NCBI RefSeq assembly: GCF_013305725.1
Contig: NZ_CP047883.1
Coordinates: 537,001 to 601,000 of the forward strand
Direction: 5' to 3'
Source of the DNA: Streptococcus mitis
GTDB lineage: Bacteria; Bacillota; Bacilli; Lactobacillales; Streptococcaceae
Length of the DNA: 64,000 nt
Shown in pieces: positions 26,806 to 36,451 of the stretch; position 1 is the first letter of the stretch; every line of letters starts with the position of its first letter. Below the pieces are notes generated by a model. That model did no database searches, was not told where the DNA came from, and was given only the letters and a program-made list of their open reading frames with translations. Both the position numbers and the translations under genes were made by a program.

Positions 26806-27909
26806 ATGAAAAAAGTTGCTATTATCGGAGCAGGAATTGTGGGAGCAACAGCTGCCTACTACCTCTCGAAAGAAAGTGACCTAGAGGTGACTGTTTTTGA
26901 CCATGGACAGGGTCAGGCTACTAAGGCCGCAGCAGGAATTATCAGCCCCTGGTTTTCCAAACGCCGCAATAAGGCCTGGTATAAAATGGCGCGCTTGGGG
27001 GCTGACTTTTATGTGGATTTATTAGCTGATTTAGAGAAGTCAGGGCAAGAAATCGACTTTTACCAGCGTTCGGGAGTCTTTCTCCTGAAAAAGGATGAAA
27101 CTAAGTTGGAAGAACTTTATCAACTAGCCCACCAGCGCAGAGAAGAATCTCCCTTGATAGGGCAATTAGCCATTCTGGACCAAGCATCAGCTAATGAATT
27201 ATTCCCTGGTTTGCAGGGATTTGACCACCTGCTCTATGCTTCTGGTGGAGCGAGAGTAGATGGTCAACTCTTAGTGACTCGTTTGCTAGAAGCTAGTCAG
27301 GTCAAGCTGATCAAAGAAAAAGTGACTCTGACACCTTTAGCATCAGGTTACCAGATTGGCGAAGAGGTGTTTGATCAGGTTATTTTGGCGACGGGAGCTT
27401 GGTTGGGACACTTGTTAGAGCCTTTAGGTTATGAAGTAGATGTTCGTCCCCAAAAGGGGCAACTCCGAGATTATCAACTTGCCCAAGACATGGAAGCTTA
27501 TCCTGTGGTTATGCCAGAAGGGGAGTGGGATTTGATTCCTTTTGCGGGTGGGAAATTGTCCCTAGGCGCTACTCATGAAAATGACATGGGATTTGATTTG
27601 ACGGTAGATGAAACCTTACTCCAACAAATGGAGGGGGCAGCCTTGCCTCACTATCCAGTTTTAGCTAGAGCGACTTCAAGAGCTGAGCGTGTGGGAATCC
27701 GTGCCTATACCAGTGATTTCTCACCTTTCTTTGGGCAAGTACCTGGCTTAGCAGGTGTCTATGCTGCTAGTGGACTAGGTTCATCAGGCCTCACAACTGG
27801 TCCTATCATTGGTTACCATCTAGCTCAACTGATCCAAGACAAGGAGTTGACCTTGGCCCCTTTAAACTACCCAATTGAAAACTATGTCAAACGAGTAAAA
27901 AACGAATAA
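26806..27909 (+). CDS. FAD-dependent amino acid oxidase-like protein (DadA/ThiO family)
   Basis: A 367-residue DAO-family flavoprotein. The dinucleotide-binding motif GAGIVGATAAYYLS starts at about residue 8, and a C-terminal ASGLGSSGLTTGP region closes the FAD site. Substrates in the family are D-amino acids, glycine or related amines; nothing here selects one. The ATG at 26806 is preferred over a GTG at 26797. It follows the nif3-like gene by 16 bp, so it belongs to the trmK operon. Confidence 0.88.
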   Translation: MKKVAIIGAGIVGATAAYYLSKESDLEVTVFDHGQGQATKAAAGIISPWFSKRRNKAWYKMARLGADFYVDLLADLEKSGQEIDFYQRSGVFLLKKDETKLEELYQLAHQRREESPLIGQLAILDQASANELFPGLQGFDHLLYASGGARVDGQLLVTRLLEASQVKLIKEKVTLTPLASGYQIGEEVFDQVILATGAWLGHLLEPLGYEVDVRPQKGQLRDYQLAQDMEAYPVVMPEGEWDLIPFAGGKLSLGATHENDMGFDLTVDETLLQQMEGAALPHYPVLARATSRAERVGIRAYTSDFSPFFGQVPGLAGVYAASGLGSSGLTTGPIIGYHLAQLIQDKELTLAPLNYPIENYVKRVKNE

Positions 27910-28011
27910 GAATTTTACTGAAATTTTAGCCTCCCCTCTAGGATGGCAAATGACATTCCCTATCAAAAATGGTAAAATAAGAAAAAATAATCCGAGAATC
28001 GAGGAAAGAAG

Positions 28012-29031
28012 ATGCAAGAAAAGATTTTGGTAACGGGTGGAGCAGGTTTTATCGGAACCCACACAGTTATTGAGTTAATCCAAGCAGGTCATCAGGTTGT
28101 TGTGGTGGATAACCTTGTTAATAGTAGCAGAAAAAGTTTAGAAGTTGTTGAGAGAATTACAGGAGTTGAAGTGCCTTTCTATGAGGCAGATATCCGTGAT
28201 ACAGATACCCTTCGTGATATTTTCAAACAAGAAGAACCAACAGGGGTCATTCACTTTGCTGGCTTGAAGGCTGTAGGTGAATCTACCCGTATTCCTCTTG
28301 CCTACTATGACAATAATATCGCAGGAACTGTTAGTCTTCTAAAAGCTATGGAAGAAAACAACTGTAAAAACATCATTTTCAGTTCTTCTGCGACAGTTTA
28401 CGGAGATCCTCATACAGTGCCAATCTTGGAAGATTTCCCACTTTCAGTGACCAACCCATATGGCCGCACCAAGCTTATGCTAGAGGAAATTTTGACGGAT
28501 ATTTACAAAGCAGACTCAGAATGGAATGTGGTCTTGCTTCGTTACTTTAACCCAATCGGAGCACATGAGAGTGGTGATTTGGGAGAAAATCCAAATGGTA
28601 TTCCAAACAATCTCTTGCCATATGTGACGCAAGTAGCCGTTGGAAAATTAGAGCAAGTGCAAGTGTTTGGAGACGATTACGATACGGAAGACGGAACTGG
28701 TGTTCGTGACTATATCCACGTTGTCGACTTGGCTAAAGGTCACGTTGCAGCTCTGAAAAAAATCCAAAAAGGCTCAGGCCTAAACGTTTATAACCTTGGA
28801 ACAGGGAAAGGCTACTCAGTTCTTGAAATTATCCAAAACATGGAAAAAGCGGTGGGACGTCCAATTCCTTACCGCATCGTAGACCGTCGCCCAGGGGATA
28901 TCGCAGCCTGCTATTCAGATCCTGCAAAAGCCAAAGCAGAACTGGGCTGGGAAGCAGAACTCGGCATCACCCAAATGTGTGAAGACGCATGGCGTTGGCA
29001 AAGCAAGCATCCAAATGGATTTGAAGACTAA
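28012..29031 (+). CDS. galE: UDP-glucose 4-epimerase
   Basis: A 339-residue NAD-dependent short-chain dehydrogenase/reductase interconverting UDP-glucose and UDP-galactose. GGAGFIGTH (about residues 8-16) binds NAD, and catalytic Ser/Tyr/Lys are in SSSATVYG and YGRTK (Tyr near 150). Full length for the family. It supplies UDP-Gal for capsule, teichoic acid or glycolipid synthesis. An extended -10 (TGGTAAAAT, 27971-27978) lies upstream. The glycosyltransferase gene follows after 1 bp. Confidence 0.96.
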   Translation: MQEKILVTGGAGFIGTHTVIELIQAGHQVVVVDNLVNSSRKSLEVVERITGVEVPFYEADIRDTDTLRDIFKQEEPTGVIHFAGLKAVGESTRIPLAYYDNNIAGTVSLLKAMEENNCKNIIFSSSATVYGDPHTVPILEDFPLSVTNPYGRTKLMLEEILTDIYKADSEWNVVLLRYFNPIGAHESGDLGENPNGIPNNLLPYVTQVAVGKLEQVQVFGDDYDTEDGTGVRDYIHVVDLAKGHVAALKKIQKGSGLNVYNLGTGKGYSVLEIIQNMEKAVGRPIPYRIVDRRPGDIAACYSDPAKAKAELGWEAELGITQMCEDAWRWQSKHPNGFED

Positions 29032-29032
29032 G

Positions 29033-29998
29033 ATGGTGATGTCAATCATTGTCCCCTGTTTAAACGAAGAGGAAGTACTTCCTCTTTTTTATCAGGCTTT
29101 GGAAGCTTTACTTCCAGATTTGGAAACAGAAATAGAGTATGTCTTTGTCGACGATGGATCAAGTGATGGGACTTTGGAACTTTTAAAGACCTATCGGGAG
29201 CAAAATCCGGCAGTTCATTATATTTCTTTCTCGCGAAATTTTGGCAAAGAAGCTGCTCTATATGCAGGCTTGCAATATGCAACCGGAGATTTGGTGGTGG
29301 TGATGGATGCAGACCTCCAAGATCCTCCTAGTATGTTGCTTGAGATGAAAGCCTTACTAGACCAGAATACAGGCTTGGACTGTGTTGGGACACGGAGAAT
29401 TAGTCGAGAGGGGGAACCCTTCTTTCGCAGTTTTTGTGCTAATCTCTTTTATGGCTTCATGAAAAAAATTAGTCCAGTAGCCTTGCCGTCAGGTGTCCGT
29501 GATTTTCGCATGATGAGAAGATCTGTAGTGGATGCCATTTTAAGCCTGACCGAGTCCAATCGTTTTTCAAAGGGGCTCTTTGCCTGGGTAGGCTTTAAAA
29601 CTCACTATCTGGACTATCCAAATGTCGAAAGGCAGGCTGGCAAGACCAGTTGGAGTTTTAGGCAACTCTTTTTCTACTCTATTGAAGGGATTGTTAACTT
29701 TTCAGATTTTCCCTTGATTATCGCCTTTGTGGCTGGTCTCCTATCTTGTTTTATTTCTCTGCTTATGACCTTTTTTGTTGTGGTTCGGACTCTCATTTTG
29801 GGCAATCCGACATCAGGTTGGACCTCTCTGATGGCTGTTATTCTCTTCCTTGGTGGGATTCAACTCTTGACCATTGGGATTCTCGGCAAGTATATCAGTA
29901 AGATTTATCTAGAGACTAAAAAAAGACCACTTTATCTCGTCAAAGAAAAAAGTGATCTTCCTGATTTTACAGAAAAAAATAAAGAGAAAAGACTATAA
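29033..29998 (+). CDS. Family 2 glycosyltransferase with two membrane helices (GtrB/DPM-like)
   Basis: A 321-residue GT-A transferase with DDGSSDGT (about residues 37-44) and the metal-binding DADLQDPP (about 90-97). Two C-terminal hydrophobic segments (about 225-255 and 262-290) anchor it in the membrane. Proteins of this type load a sugar onto polyprenyl phosphate for later use outside the cell. The ATG at 29033 is 1 bp after galE; a longer frame would start inside galE. The galE neighbour suggests glucose or galactose as the sugar, which is inference. Confidence 0.88.
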   Translation: MVMSIIVPCLNEEEVLPLFYQALEALLPDLETEIEYVFVDDGSSDGTLELLKTYREQNPAVHYISFSRNFGKEAALYAGLQYATGDLVVVMDADLQDPPSMLLEMKALLDQNTGLDCVGTRRISREGEPFFRSFCANLFYGFMKKISPVALPSGVRDFRMMRRSVVDAILSLTESNRFSKGLFAWVGFKTHYLDYPNVERQAGKTSWSFRQLFFYSIEGIVNFSDFPLIIAFVAGLLSCFISLLMTFFVVVRTLILGNPTSGWTSLMAVILFLGGIQLLTIGILGKYISKIYLETKKRPLYLVKEKSDLPDFTEKNKEKRL

Positions 29999-30055
29999 TT
30001 TTGCATGGAAATATGCTAAACTAGAAGGAGTGGAACGTTCTTGTCGATATTAGAA

Positions 30056-30253
30056 TTAATCTTTAATCAAGGCACGTGTCGGACAGTTTCTAACAGCTTC
30101 TACGACGTCCTGGCTAGGAGAAATTTCTTTTTCTAGTTGGTCAGGGTTATCGTAAAAACGCACGATTCCATTATCGTGGTAATCAAATAATTCAGAATAA
30201 GTTTGGCAAAGCCCACAGGCGATGCAGCGTTCAGGTATAAGTGTGATTTTCAT
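30056..30253 (-). CDS. Ferredoxin, single [4Fe-4S] type
   Basis: A 65-residue acidic protein with CIACGLC near residues 10-16 and a later Cys in NCPTRALI, the ligand pattern of a one-cluster ferredoxin. The frame extends upstream to 30379, but the extension is a hydrophobic, unlikely sequence and overlaps the divergent LysM gene; ATG 30253 gives the family length. No strong ribosome binding site is seen. It is transcribed divergently from the LysM-protein gene. Confidence 0.9.
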   Translation of the reverse strand: MKITLIPERCIACGLCQTYSELFDYHDNGIVRFYDNPDQLEKEISPSQDVVEAVRNCPTRALIKD

Positions 30254-30298
30254 ATTTATATTGTAATAAGAAAAGTAAAAAAAAACAAGGAGTAAGGT

Positions 30299-30799
30299 AT
30301 GGCAAAAGAACCGTGGCAAGAAGATATTTATGAGAATCAGGAAGAACAGACGAGAACGGAACGACGCCAACGTAATCAAAAAGGTACAGGCGTTGTTGCA
30401 AATCGTGTTTTGACGATTCTAGCTAGTCTCTTTTTCGTGATTGTTGTAGCAATGATAATAGTATTGATTTACCTTTCAAGCGGAGGGAGTAATCGCACAG
30501 CAGCTTTGAAAGATTTTTATGACTCATCTGCCCCTGCTTCAACATCTGTAACAGAAGAATCGTCTTCTTCATCTAGCAAGACTGAAGAAGCAACTTCTAC
30601 AGAGAGCTCCTCTAGTGAGAGTCATTCCGAAGAACATGCTGCTAGTGAAGGAACAATTACAGTTCAGGCTGGTGAGGGTGAAGCTGTCTTGGCACAACGT
30701 GCAGGTATTTCAATTGCTCAATTAGAAGCATTGAATCCTGGACATATGGCTACAGGATCTTGGTTTGCAAATCCTGGAGATGTGATTAAGACTAGATAG
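30299..30799 (+). CDS. Membrane-anchored LysM surface protein (SAG1386/EF1546-like)
   Basis: A 166-residue protein with a basic cytoplasmic N-terminus, one transmembrane helix (about 38-60), a Ser/Glu-rich linker (about 78-118) and a C-terminal LysM domain beginning TITVQAGEGEAVLAQRAGIS. The LysM domain should bind peptidoglycan outside the membrane. AAGGAGTAAGGT precedes the ATG. The cmk gene follows 9 bp after the stop, so they are probably cotranscribed. Function unknown. Confidence 0.88.
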   Translation: MAKEPWQEDIYENQEEQTRTERRQRNQKGTGVVANRVLTILASLFFVIVVAMIIVLIYLSSGGSNRTAALKDFYDSSAPASTSVTEESSSSSSKTEEATSTESSSSESHSEEHAASEGTITVQAGEGEAVLAQRAGISIAQLEALNPGHMATGSWFANPGDVIKTR

Positions 30800-30808
30800 G
30801 AGTTATAA

Positions 30809-31483
30809 ATGAAGACGATTCAAATTGCTATCGATGGTCCAGCTTCAAGCGGTAAGAGTACGGTTGCTAAGATTATTGCTAAAGATTTTGGGTATACCTA
30901 TCTAGATACAGGTGCCATGTATCGTGCGGCGACCTATATGGCTCTGAAACACCAGTTAGGAGTGGAAGAAATTGAGGAACTTTTAGCCTTATTAGACCAG
31001 CATCCAATCAGTTTTGGGCGCTCAGAAACTGGAGAACAACTTGTCTTTGTAGGAGATGTGGATATTACCCATCCTATTCGTGAAAATGAAGTGACCAATC
31101 ATGTTTCAGCTATTGCAGCAATTCCTGAAGTACGTGAGAAACTAGTTTCTCTCCAACAAGAGATTGCCCAGCAAGGTGGGATTGTCATGGATGGTCGCGA
31201 TATTGGGACTGTTGTATTGCCGCAAGCAGAATTGAAAATTTTCCTAGTAGCTTCTGTTTATGAAAGAGCAGAGCGTCGTTACAAGGAAAATATTGCCAAG
31301 GGAATTGAAACAGACCTTGAAGCCCTAAAAGAGGAAATTGCTGCGCGTGACTACAAGGATAGCCATCGTGAGACTTCTCCTCTCAAACAAGCAGAGGATG
31401 CAGTTTACCTTGATACAACTGGACTAAGTATTCAAGAAGTAGTTGAAAAAATTGAATCAGAAGCAAAAGAACGCATGTCCTAG
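30809..31483 (+). CDS. cmk: Cytidylate kinase
   Basis: A 224-residue P-loop kinase converting CMP/dCMP to diphosphates. Walker A is [12 protein letters not shown] (about residues 9-20), and TGAMYRA and the [10 protein letters not shown] segment are CMP-binding signatures. Ends with a strong terminator at 31488-31522. Confidence 0.97.
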   Translation: MKTIQIAIDGPASSGKSTVAKIIAKDFGYTYLDTGAMYRAATYMALKHQLGVEEIEELLALLDQHPISFGRSETGEQLVFVGDVDITHPIRENEVTNHVSAIAAIPEVREKLVSLQQEIAQQGGIVMDGRDIGTVVLPQAELKIFLVASVYERAERRYKENIAKGIETDLEALKEEIAARDYKDSHRETSPLKQAEDAVYLDTTGLSIQEVVEKIESEAKERMS

Positions 31484-31487
31484 GGAC

Positions 31488-31522
31488 AGGAGAAGCAGGC
31501 TAAAGCTAGCCTGCTTCTTTTC
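31488..31522 (+). terminator. Terminator after cmk
   Basis: AGAAGCAGGCT and AGCCTGCTTCT form the stem, followed by TTTTC. Confidence 0.85.
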
Positions 31523-31602
31523 TATCAAACTGAACGCATTCCAAACCAGTCTTTTTTTGAGTTTTTTGATAAAATAGTACTATCAGTGAAAAGGATGGAA
31601 GC

Positions 31603-32109
31603 ATGACTAAGAAAATTGTAGCTATTTGGGCCCAGGATGAAGAGGGTGTGATTGGTAAGGACAATCGTCTGCCTTGGTATTTGCCAGCAGAATTGCAGCA
31701 CTTTAAAGAAACAACTCTGAATCATGCCATCTTGATGGGGCGCGTGACCTTTGATGGAATGGGGCGTCGCTTGCTTCCAAAACGGGAGACCTTGATTTTG
31801 ACGCGTAATTCTGAAGAAAAGATAGATGGGGTTACTACTTTTTATGATGTTCAGTCTGTCTTGGGCTGGTATCAGGCTCAAGATAAGAATCTTTATATTC
31901 TCGGTGGAAAGCAAATTTTTCAGGCTTTTGAACCTTACCTTGACGAAGTGATTGTAACTCACATTCATGCTCGGGTAGAGGGAGATACCTATTTTCCTGA
32001 AGAGTTTGACTTGTCTATTTTTGAGACAGTTTCAAGCAAATCCTATACCAAAGATGAGAAAAATCCTTATGATTTTACCATCCAATACCGCAAGAGAAAG
32101 GAAGTCTAA
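31603..32109 (+). CDS. folA: Dihydrofolate reductase with trimethoprim-resistance-associated residues
   Basis: A 168-residue DHFR that reduces dihydrofolate with NADPH. The [12 protein letters not shown] substrate site, the [15 protein letters not shown] loop and [10 protein letters not shown] are visible. Residue 100 is Leu; in pneumococcal DHFR the susceptible form has Ile and I100L is the key resistance substitution. Asp20, Tyr26, Ser70, Ala92 and Phe135 also match changes that I recall from resistant mosaic alleles; Tyr81 differs from the reported His. A likely promoter has TAAAAT at 31570-31575. The stop codon overlaps the start of the next small gene by one base. Confidence 0.96.
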   Translation: MTKKIVAIWAQDEEGVIGKDNRLPWYLPAELQHFKETTLNHAILMGRVTFDGMGRRLLPKRETLILTRNSEEKIDGVTTFYDVQSVLGWYQAQDKNLYILGGKQIFQAFEPYLDEVIVTHIHARVEGDTYFPEEFDLSIFETVSSKSYTKDEKNPYDFTIQYRKRKEV

Positions 32110-32279
32110 TGGAACGTAGTTTATTTGGTTTTTTCACAGCCATGCTGTGTTTGGTCTGCTTGCTTGCAGGAGCACAGGCTTTTCGTAAAAAGCGCTATGG
32201 ACTTTCTGTCCTGCTCTGGTTAAATGCCTTTACCAATTTGGTCAATAGTATCCATGCTTTTTACATGACCTTATTTTAG
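32109..32279 (+). CDS. Small membrane protein of 56 residues, unknown function
   Basis: The gene starts in a TAATG overlap with the folA stop and ends 36 bp before clpX. The product begins [20 protein letters not shown], has one clear N-terminal transmembrane helix (about 7-24), a basic turn (FRKKRYG) and a second hydrophobic stretch. I recall a conserved small gene in this position between dihydrofolate reductase and clpX in pneumococci. No function can be stated. The overlap predicts coupling with folA. Confidence 0.75.
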   Translation: MERSLFGFFTAMLCLVCLLAGAQAFRKKRYGLSVLLWLNAFTNLVNSIHAFYMTLF

Positions 32280-32315
32280 ATAGAATGACAGTATAGAATA
32301 GAACGGAAGGAAATC

Positions 32316-33548
32316 ATGCCTACAAATAGGAATAATGATATGATGGTTTATTGCTCATTTTGTGGCAAAAGCCAAGAAGAAGTACAAAAAATAATCGCAG
32401 GTAACAACGCCTTTATCTGTAATGAATGTGTGGAGTTAGCCCAGGAGATCATTCGGGAGGAGTTGGCTGAGGAAGTCTTGGCAGACTTGTCTGAGGTACC
32501 AAAACCAATCGAACTCCTCCACATCTTGAATCACTACGTAATCGGTCAAGATCGTGCCAAACGTGCCTTGGCAGTAGCTGTATACAACCACTACAAACGC
32601 ATCAATTTCCACGATACGCGTGAAGAGTCAGAAGATGTGGATTTGCAGAAATCAAATATCTTGATGATTGGCCCAACTGGTTCAGGGAAAACTTTCCTTG
32701 CTCAGACCTTGGCTAAGAGCTTGAATGTACCTTTTGCGATCGCAGATGCGACAGCTCTTACTGAGGCTGGTTATGTGGGTGAGGACGTGGAAAATATCCT
32801 CCTCAAACTCCTACAGGCTGCTGACTTTAACATCGAGCGTGCAGAGCGTGGGATTATCTATGTGGATGAAATTGACAAGATTGCTAAGAAAAGCGAGAAC
32901 GTGTCTATCACACGTGATGTTTCTGGTGAAGGTGTGCAACAAGCCCTTCTCAAGATTATCGAGGGAACCGTTGCTAGCGTGCCGCCTCAAGGTGGACGCA
33001 AGCATCCACAACAAGAGATGATTCAAGTGGACACTAAAAATATCCTCTTCATTGTGGGTGGTGCCTTTGATGGCATTGAAGAAATCGTCAAACAACGTCT
33101 GGGTGAAAAAGTCATCGGATTTGGTCAAAATAATAAGGCGATTGACGAAAACAGCTCATACATGCAAGAAATCATTGCAGAAGATATTCAAAAATTTGGT
33201 ATTATCCCAGAGTTGATTGGACGTTTGCCTGTCTTTGCAGCTCTTGAGCAATTGACGGTTGATGACTTGGTTCGCATCTTGAAAGAACCAAGAAATGCCT
33301 TGGTCAAACAATACCAAACCTTGCTTTCTTATGATGATGTTGAGTTGGAATTTGACGACGAAGCTCTTCAAGAGATTGCCAATAAAGCCATCGAACGTAA
33401 AACGGGTGCGCGTGGTCTTCGCTCGATCATCGAAGAAACCATGCTAGACGTCATGTTTGAAGTACCGAGTCAGGAAAATGTGAAATTGGTTCGCATCACT
33501 AAAGAAGCTGTCGATGGAACGGATAAACCAATCCTAGAAACAGCCTAG
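32316..33548 (+). CDS. clpX: ClpX, ATP-dependent specificity subunit of ClpXP protease
   Basis: A 410-residue AAA+ unfoldase that delivers substrates to ClpP. The N-terminal zinc domain has CSFC near residue 13 and CNEC near residue 38. Walker A is GPTGSGKT, Walker B is YVDEIDKI, the pore loop is GYVGED, and the sensor region contains [23 protein letters not shown] precedes the ATG. engB follows 8 bp later. Confidence 0.98.
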   Translation: MPTNRNNDMMVYCSFCGKSQEEVQKIIAGNNAFICNECVELAQEIIREELAEEVLADLSEVPKPIELLHILNHYVIGQDRAKRALAVAVYNHYKRINFHDTREESEDVDLQKSNILMIGPTGSGKTFLAQTLAKSLNVPFAIADATALTEAGYVGEDVENILLKLLQAADFNIERAERGIIYVDEIDKIAKKSENVSITRDVSGEGVQQALLKIIEGTVASVPPQGGRKHPQQEMIQVDTKNILFIVGGAFDGIEEIVKQRLGEKVIGFGQNNKAIDENSSYMQEIIAEDIQKFGIIPELIGRLPVFAALEQLTVDDLVRILKEPRNALVKQYQTLLSYDDVELEFDDEALQEIANKAIERKTGARGLRSIIEETMLDVMFEVPSQENVKLVRITKEAVDGTDKPILETA

Positions 33549-33556
33549 AGGTGACT

Positions 33557-34144
33557 ATGGAACTTAATACACATAATGCTGAAATCTTGCTCAGTGCGGC
33601 TAATAAATCCCACTACCCACAGGATGAACTTCCAGAGATTGCTCTAGCAGGACGTTCAAATGTTGGTAAATCTAGCTTTATCAACACAATGCTGAACCGC
33701 AAGAATTTAGCCCGAACATCAGGTAAACCTGGTAAAACCCAGCTTCTTAATTTCTTTAACATTGACGACAAGATGCGCTTTGTGGATGTTCCTGGTTATG
33801 GCTATGCCCGTGTTTCTAAAAAGGAACGTGAAAAGTGGGGGCGAATGATAGAGGAGTACTTAACGACTCGGGAAAATCTCCGTGCAGTGGTCAGTCTAGT
33901 TGACCTTCGTCATGATCCGTCAGCAGATGATGTGCAGATGTACGAATTTCTCAAGTATTATGAGATTCCAGTCATCATTGTGGCAACCAAGGCGGACAAG
34001 ATTCCTCGTGGTAAATGGAACAAGCATGAATCAGCAATCAAAAAGAAATTAAACTTTGACCCAAGTGACGACTTTATCCTCTTTTCATCTGTCAACAAGG
34101 CAGGGATGGATGAGGCTTGGGATGCAATCTTAGAAAAATTGTGA
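33557..34144 (+). CDS. engB: Ribosome biogenesis GTPase EngB/YsxC
   Basis: A 195-residue GTPase needed for late 50S assembly. G1 is [10 protein letters not shown]3 is DVPGYGYA and G4 is TKAD. A GTG at 33551 is in frame, but the ATG at 33557 with AGAGGTGA before it is preferred. The clpX-engB order is conserved in Firmicutes. Confidence 0.96.
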   Translation: MELNTHNAEILLSAANKSHYPQDELPEIALAGRSNVGKSSFINTMLNRKNLARTSGKPGKTQLLNFFNIDDKMRFVDVPGYGYARVSKKEREKWGRMIEEYLTTRENLRAVVSLVDLRHDPSADDVQMYEFLKYYEIPVIIVATKADKIPRGKWNKHESAIKKKLNFDPSDDFILFSSVNKAGMDEAWDAILEKL

Positions 34145-34154
34145 GGAAAAGAAA

Positions 34155-34535
34155 ATGGCAAAAACAATTCATACAGATAAGGCCCCAAAGGCTATCGGAC
34201 CATATGTTCAAGGAAAAATCGTTGGCAACCTTTTGTTTGCTAGCGGTCAAGTGCCCCTATCTCCTGAAACTGGGGAAATCGTTGGAGAAACGATCCAAGA
34301 ACAGACAGAACAAGTCTTGAAAAACATCGGTGCTATTTTGGCTGAAGCAGGAACAGATTTTGACCATGTTGTCAAAACAACTTGCTTCTTGAGCGATATG
34401 AACGACTTTGTTCCTTTTAACGAGGTTTACCAAACGGCCTTTAAAGAGGAATTTCCAGCTCGTTCAGCAGTAGAGGTAGCTCGTCTTCCTCGTGATGTAA
34501 AAGTCGAAATCGAAGTCATCGCAGAGATTGGATAA
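34155..34535 (+). CDS. ridA: RidA family enamine/imine deaminase
   Basis: A 126-residue YjgF/YER057c/UK114 protein, which hydrolyses reactive 2-aminoacrylate-type enamines. KAPKAIGPYVQG at the N-terminus and the substrate-binding Arg in RSAVEVARLP are present. It follows engB by 10 bp and ends in a terminator. Confidence 0.95.
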   Translation: MAKTIHTDKAPKAIGPYVQGKIVGNLLFASGQVPLSPETGEIVGETIQEQTEQVLKNIGAILAEAGTDFDHVVKTTCFLSDMNDFVPFNEVYQTAFKEEFPARSAVEVARLPRDVKVEIEVIAEIG

Positions 34536-34542
34536 GCTAGTT

Positions 34543-34570
34543 GAAGTTTGGTGTTGCCAAACTTCTTTTG
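34543..34570 (+). terminator. Terminator after ridA
   Basis: GAAGTTTGG-TGTTG-CCAAACTTC followed by TTTTG; rapZ starts 16 bp later. Confidence 0.8.
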
Positions 34571-34586
34571 ATATAAGGAGAAAAAG

Positions 34587-35477
34587 ATGACAAAGAAACA
34601 ACTTCACTTGGTGATTGTGACAGGGATGAGTGGCGCAGGGAAAACAGTTGCTATTCAGTCCTTCGAAGATTTGGGTTATTTTACTATTGACAATATGCCG
34701 CCAGCTCTCTTGCCTAAGTTTTTGCAGTTGGTGGAAACAAAGGAAGACGACCATAAGTTGGCCTTGGTAGTGGATATGCGTAGCCGTTCTTTCTTTTCAG
34801 AAATTCAAGCTGTCTTGGATGAGTTGGAAAATCAAGATGATTTGGATTTCAAAATTCTCTTTTTGGATGCAGCTGATAAGGAATTGGTTGCTCGTTACAA
34901 GGAAACCAGACGGAGTCACCCACTAGCAGCAGACGGTCGTATTTTAGATGGAATCAAGTTGGAACGTGAACTCTTGGCACCTTTGAAAAATATGAGTCAA
35001 AATGTGGTGGATACGACTGAACTTACTCCTCGTGAGCTGCGTAAAACCATTGCAGAGCAGTTTTCAGATCAAGAGCAAGCCCAGTCTTTCCGTATCGAAG
35101 TCATGTCTTTTGGTTTTAAATATGGAATCCCAATTGATGCGGACCTAGTCTTTGATGTCCGTTTCTTGCCAAATCCCTATTACCTTCTAGAACTGAGAAA
35201 CCAAACGGGTGTGGATGAACCAGTTTATGATTATGTCATGAACCATCCTGAGTCAGAAGACTTTTATCAGCATTTGTTGGCCTTGATTGAGCCGATTTTA
35301 CCAAGTTACCAAAAGGAAGGGAAGTCCGTTTTGACCATTGCCATGGGTTGTACAGGTGGACAACACCGTAGTGTGGCCTTTGCTAAACGCTTGGCGCAGG
35401 ACTTATCCAAGAATTGGCCTGTTAATGAAGGGCATCGCGACAAAGACCGAAGAAAGGAAACGGTAAACCGTTCATGA
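34587..35477 (+). CDS. rapZ: RapZ-family nucleotide-binding protein (YvcJ)
   Basis: A 296-residue P-loop protein with [10 protein letters not shown] (about residues 12-21) and a conserved C-terminal domain including [14 protein letters not shown]. In E. coli RapZ controls glmS mRNA decay; in Gram-positive bacteria the homologue YvcJ is a GTPase of less certain role. The stop overlaps yvcK by four bases (ATGA). The rapZ-yvcK-whiA block is conserved. Confidence 0.95.
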   Translation: MTKKQLHLVIVTGMSGAGKTVAIQSFEDLGYFTIDNMPPALLPKFLQLVETKEDDHKLALVVDMRSRSFFSEIQAVLDELENQDDLDFKILFLDAADKELVARYKETRRSHPLAADGRILDGIKLERELLAPLKNMSQNVVDTTELTPRELRKTIAEQFSDQEQAQSFRIEVMSFGFKYGIPIDADLVFDVRFLPNPYYLLELRNQTGVDEPVYDYVMNHPESEDFYQHLLALIEPILPSYQKEGKSVLTIAMGCTGGQHRSVAFAKRLAQDLSKNWPVNEGHRDKDRRKETVNRS

Positions 35478-36451
35478 GAAAACCAAAAATAACGGTGATT
35501 GGTGGAGGTACTGGGATCCCTGTCATTCTAAAAAGTCTACGTGAAAAAGATGTGGAAATCGCTGCTATCGTAACGGTGGCGGATGATGGTGGTTCATCAG
35601 GTGAACTCCGAAAAAATATGCAGCAATTGACACCGCCAGGTGATCTTCGTAATGTCCTTGTGGCCATGTCGGATATGCCTAAGTTTTATGAAAAGGTCTT
35701 TCAATACCGCTTTTCTGAGGATGCTGGAGCCTTTGCTGGTCATCCATTGGGAAATCTCATTATCGCTGGTCTGTCAGAGATGCAGGGTTCGACCTATAAT
35801 GCCATGCAGTTACTGAGCAAATTTTTCCATACAACAGGGAAAATTTATCCTTCCAGTGATCATCCTTTGACCCTGCATGCAGTCTTTCAGGATGGGACAG
35901 AAGTGGCTGGAGAGAGCCATATTGCAGACCATCCAGGCATGATTGACCATGTTTATGTGACCAATACCCTCAACGATGATACGCCTCTGGCTAGCCGTCG
36001 AGTGGTGCAGACCATTCTTGAAAGTGATATGATTGTCCTCGGACCTGGTTCCCTCTTTACCTCTATTTTGCCCAATATCGTGATTAAGGAAATAGGGCAG
36101 GCGCTTTTGAAAACCAAGGCAGAAATCGCCTATGTCTGTAATATCATGACCCAACGTGGGGAGACTGAACACTTTACAGATAGTGACCACGTGGAAGTCT
36201 TGCATCGTCACCTTGGCCGACCTTTTATCGATACTGTCTTGGTGAATATCGAAAAAGTGCCTCAGGAATACATGAATTCCAATCGCTTTGATGAATACTT
36301 GGTGCAAGTGGAACATGATTTTGCTGGTCTTAATAAGCAAGTTCCGCGCGTGATTTCATCCAACTTCCTCCGTCTGGAAAATGGTGGTGCCTTCCACGAT
36401 GGGGATTTGCTCGTGGATGAGTTGATGCGGATTATACAGGTGAGAAAATGA
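35474..36451 (+). CDS. yvcK: YvcK/GlmR-family protein (gluconeogenesis factor)
   Basis: A 325-residue protein with [13 protein letters not shown] at the N-terminus and [14 protein letters not shown], typical of the CofD-like YvcK/GlmR family. In Bacillus it binds UDP-GlcNAc and stimulates GlmS; in streptococci it affects cell shape. It overlaps rapZ and whiA by four bases each, so the three are translationally coupled. glmM lies further downstream in this window. Confidence 0.95.
   Translation: MRKPKITVIGGGTGIPVILKSLREKDVEIAAIVTVADDGGSSGELRKNMQQLTPPGDLRNVLVAMSDMPKFYEKVFQYRFSEDAGAFAGHPLGNLIIAGLSEMQGSTYNAMQLLSKFFHTTGKIYPSSDHPLTLHAVFQDGTEVAGESHIADHPGMIDHVYVTNTLNDDTPLASRRVVQTILESDMIVLGPGSLFTSILPNIVIKEIGQALLKTKAEIAYVCNIMTQRGETEHFTDSDHVEVLHRHLGRPFIDTVLVNIEKVPQEYMNSNRFDEYLVQVEHDFAGLNKQVPRVISSNFLRLENGGAFHDGDLLVDELMRIIQVRK

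Noticed and set aside
30254..30379. N-terminal extension of the ferredoxin frame to 107 residues
   Set aside because: The extension is hydrophobic and Phe-rich, overlaps the divergent LysM gene start, and does not fit the size of a small cytosolic ferredoxin.
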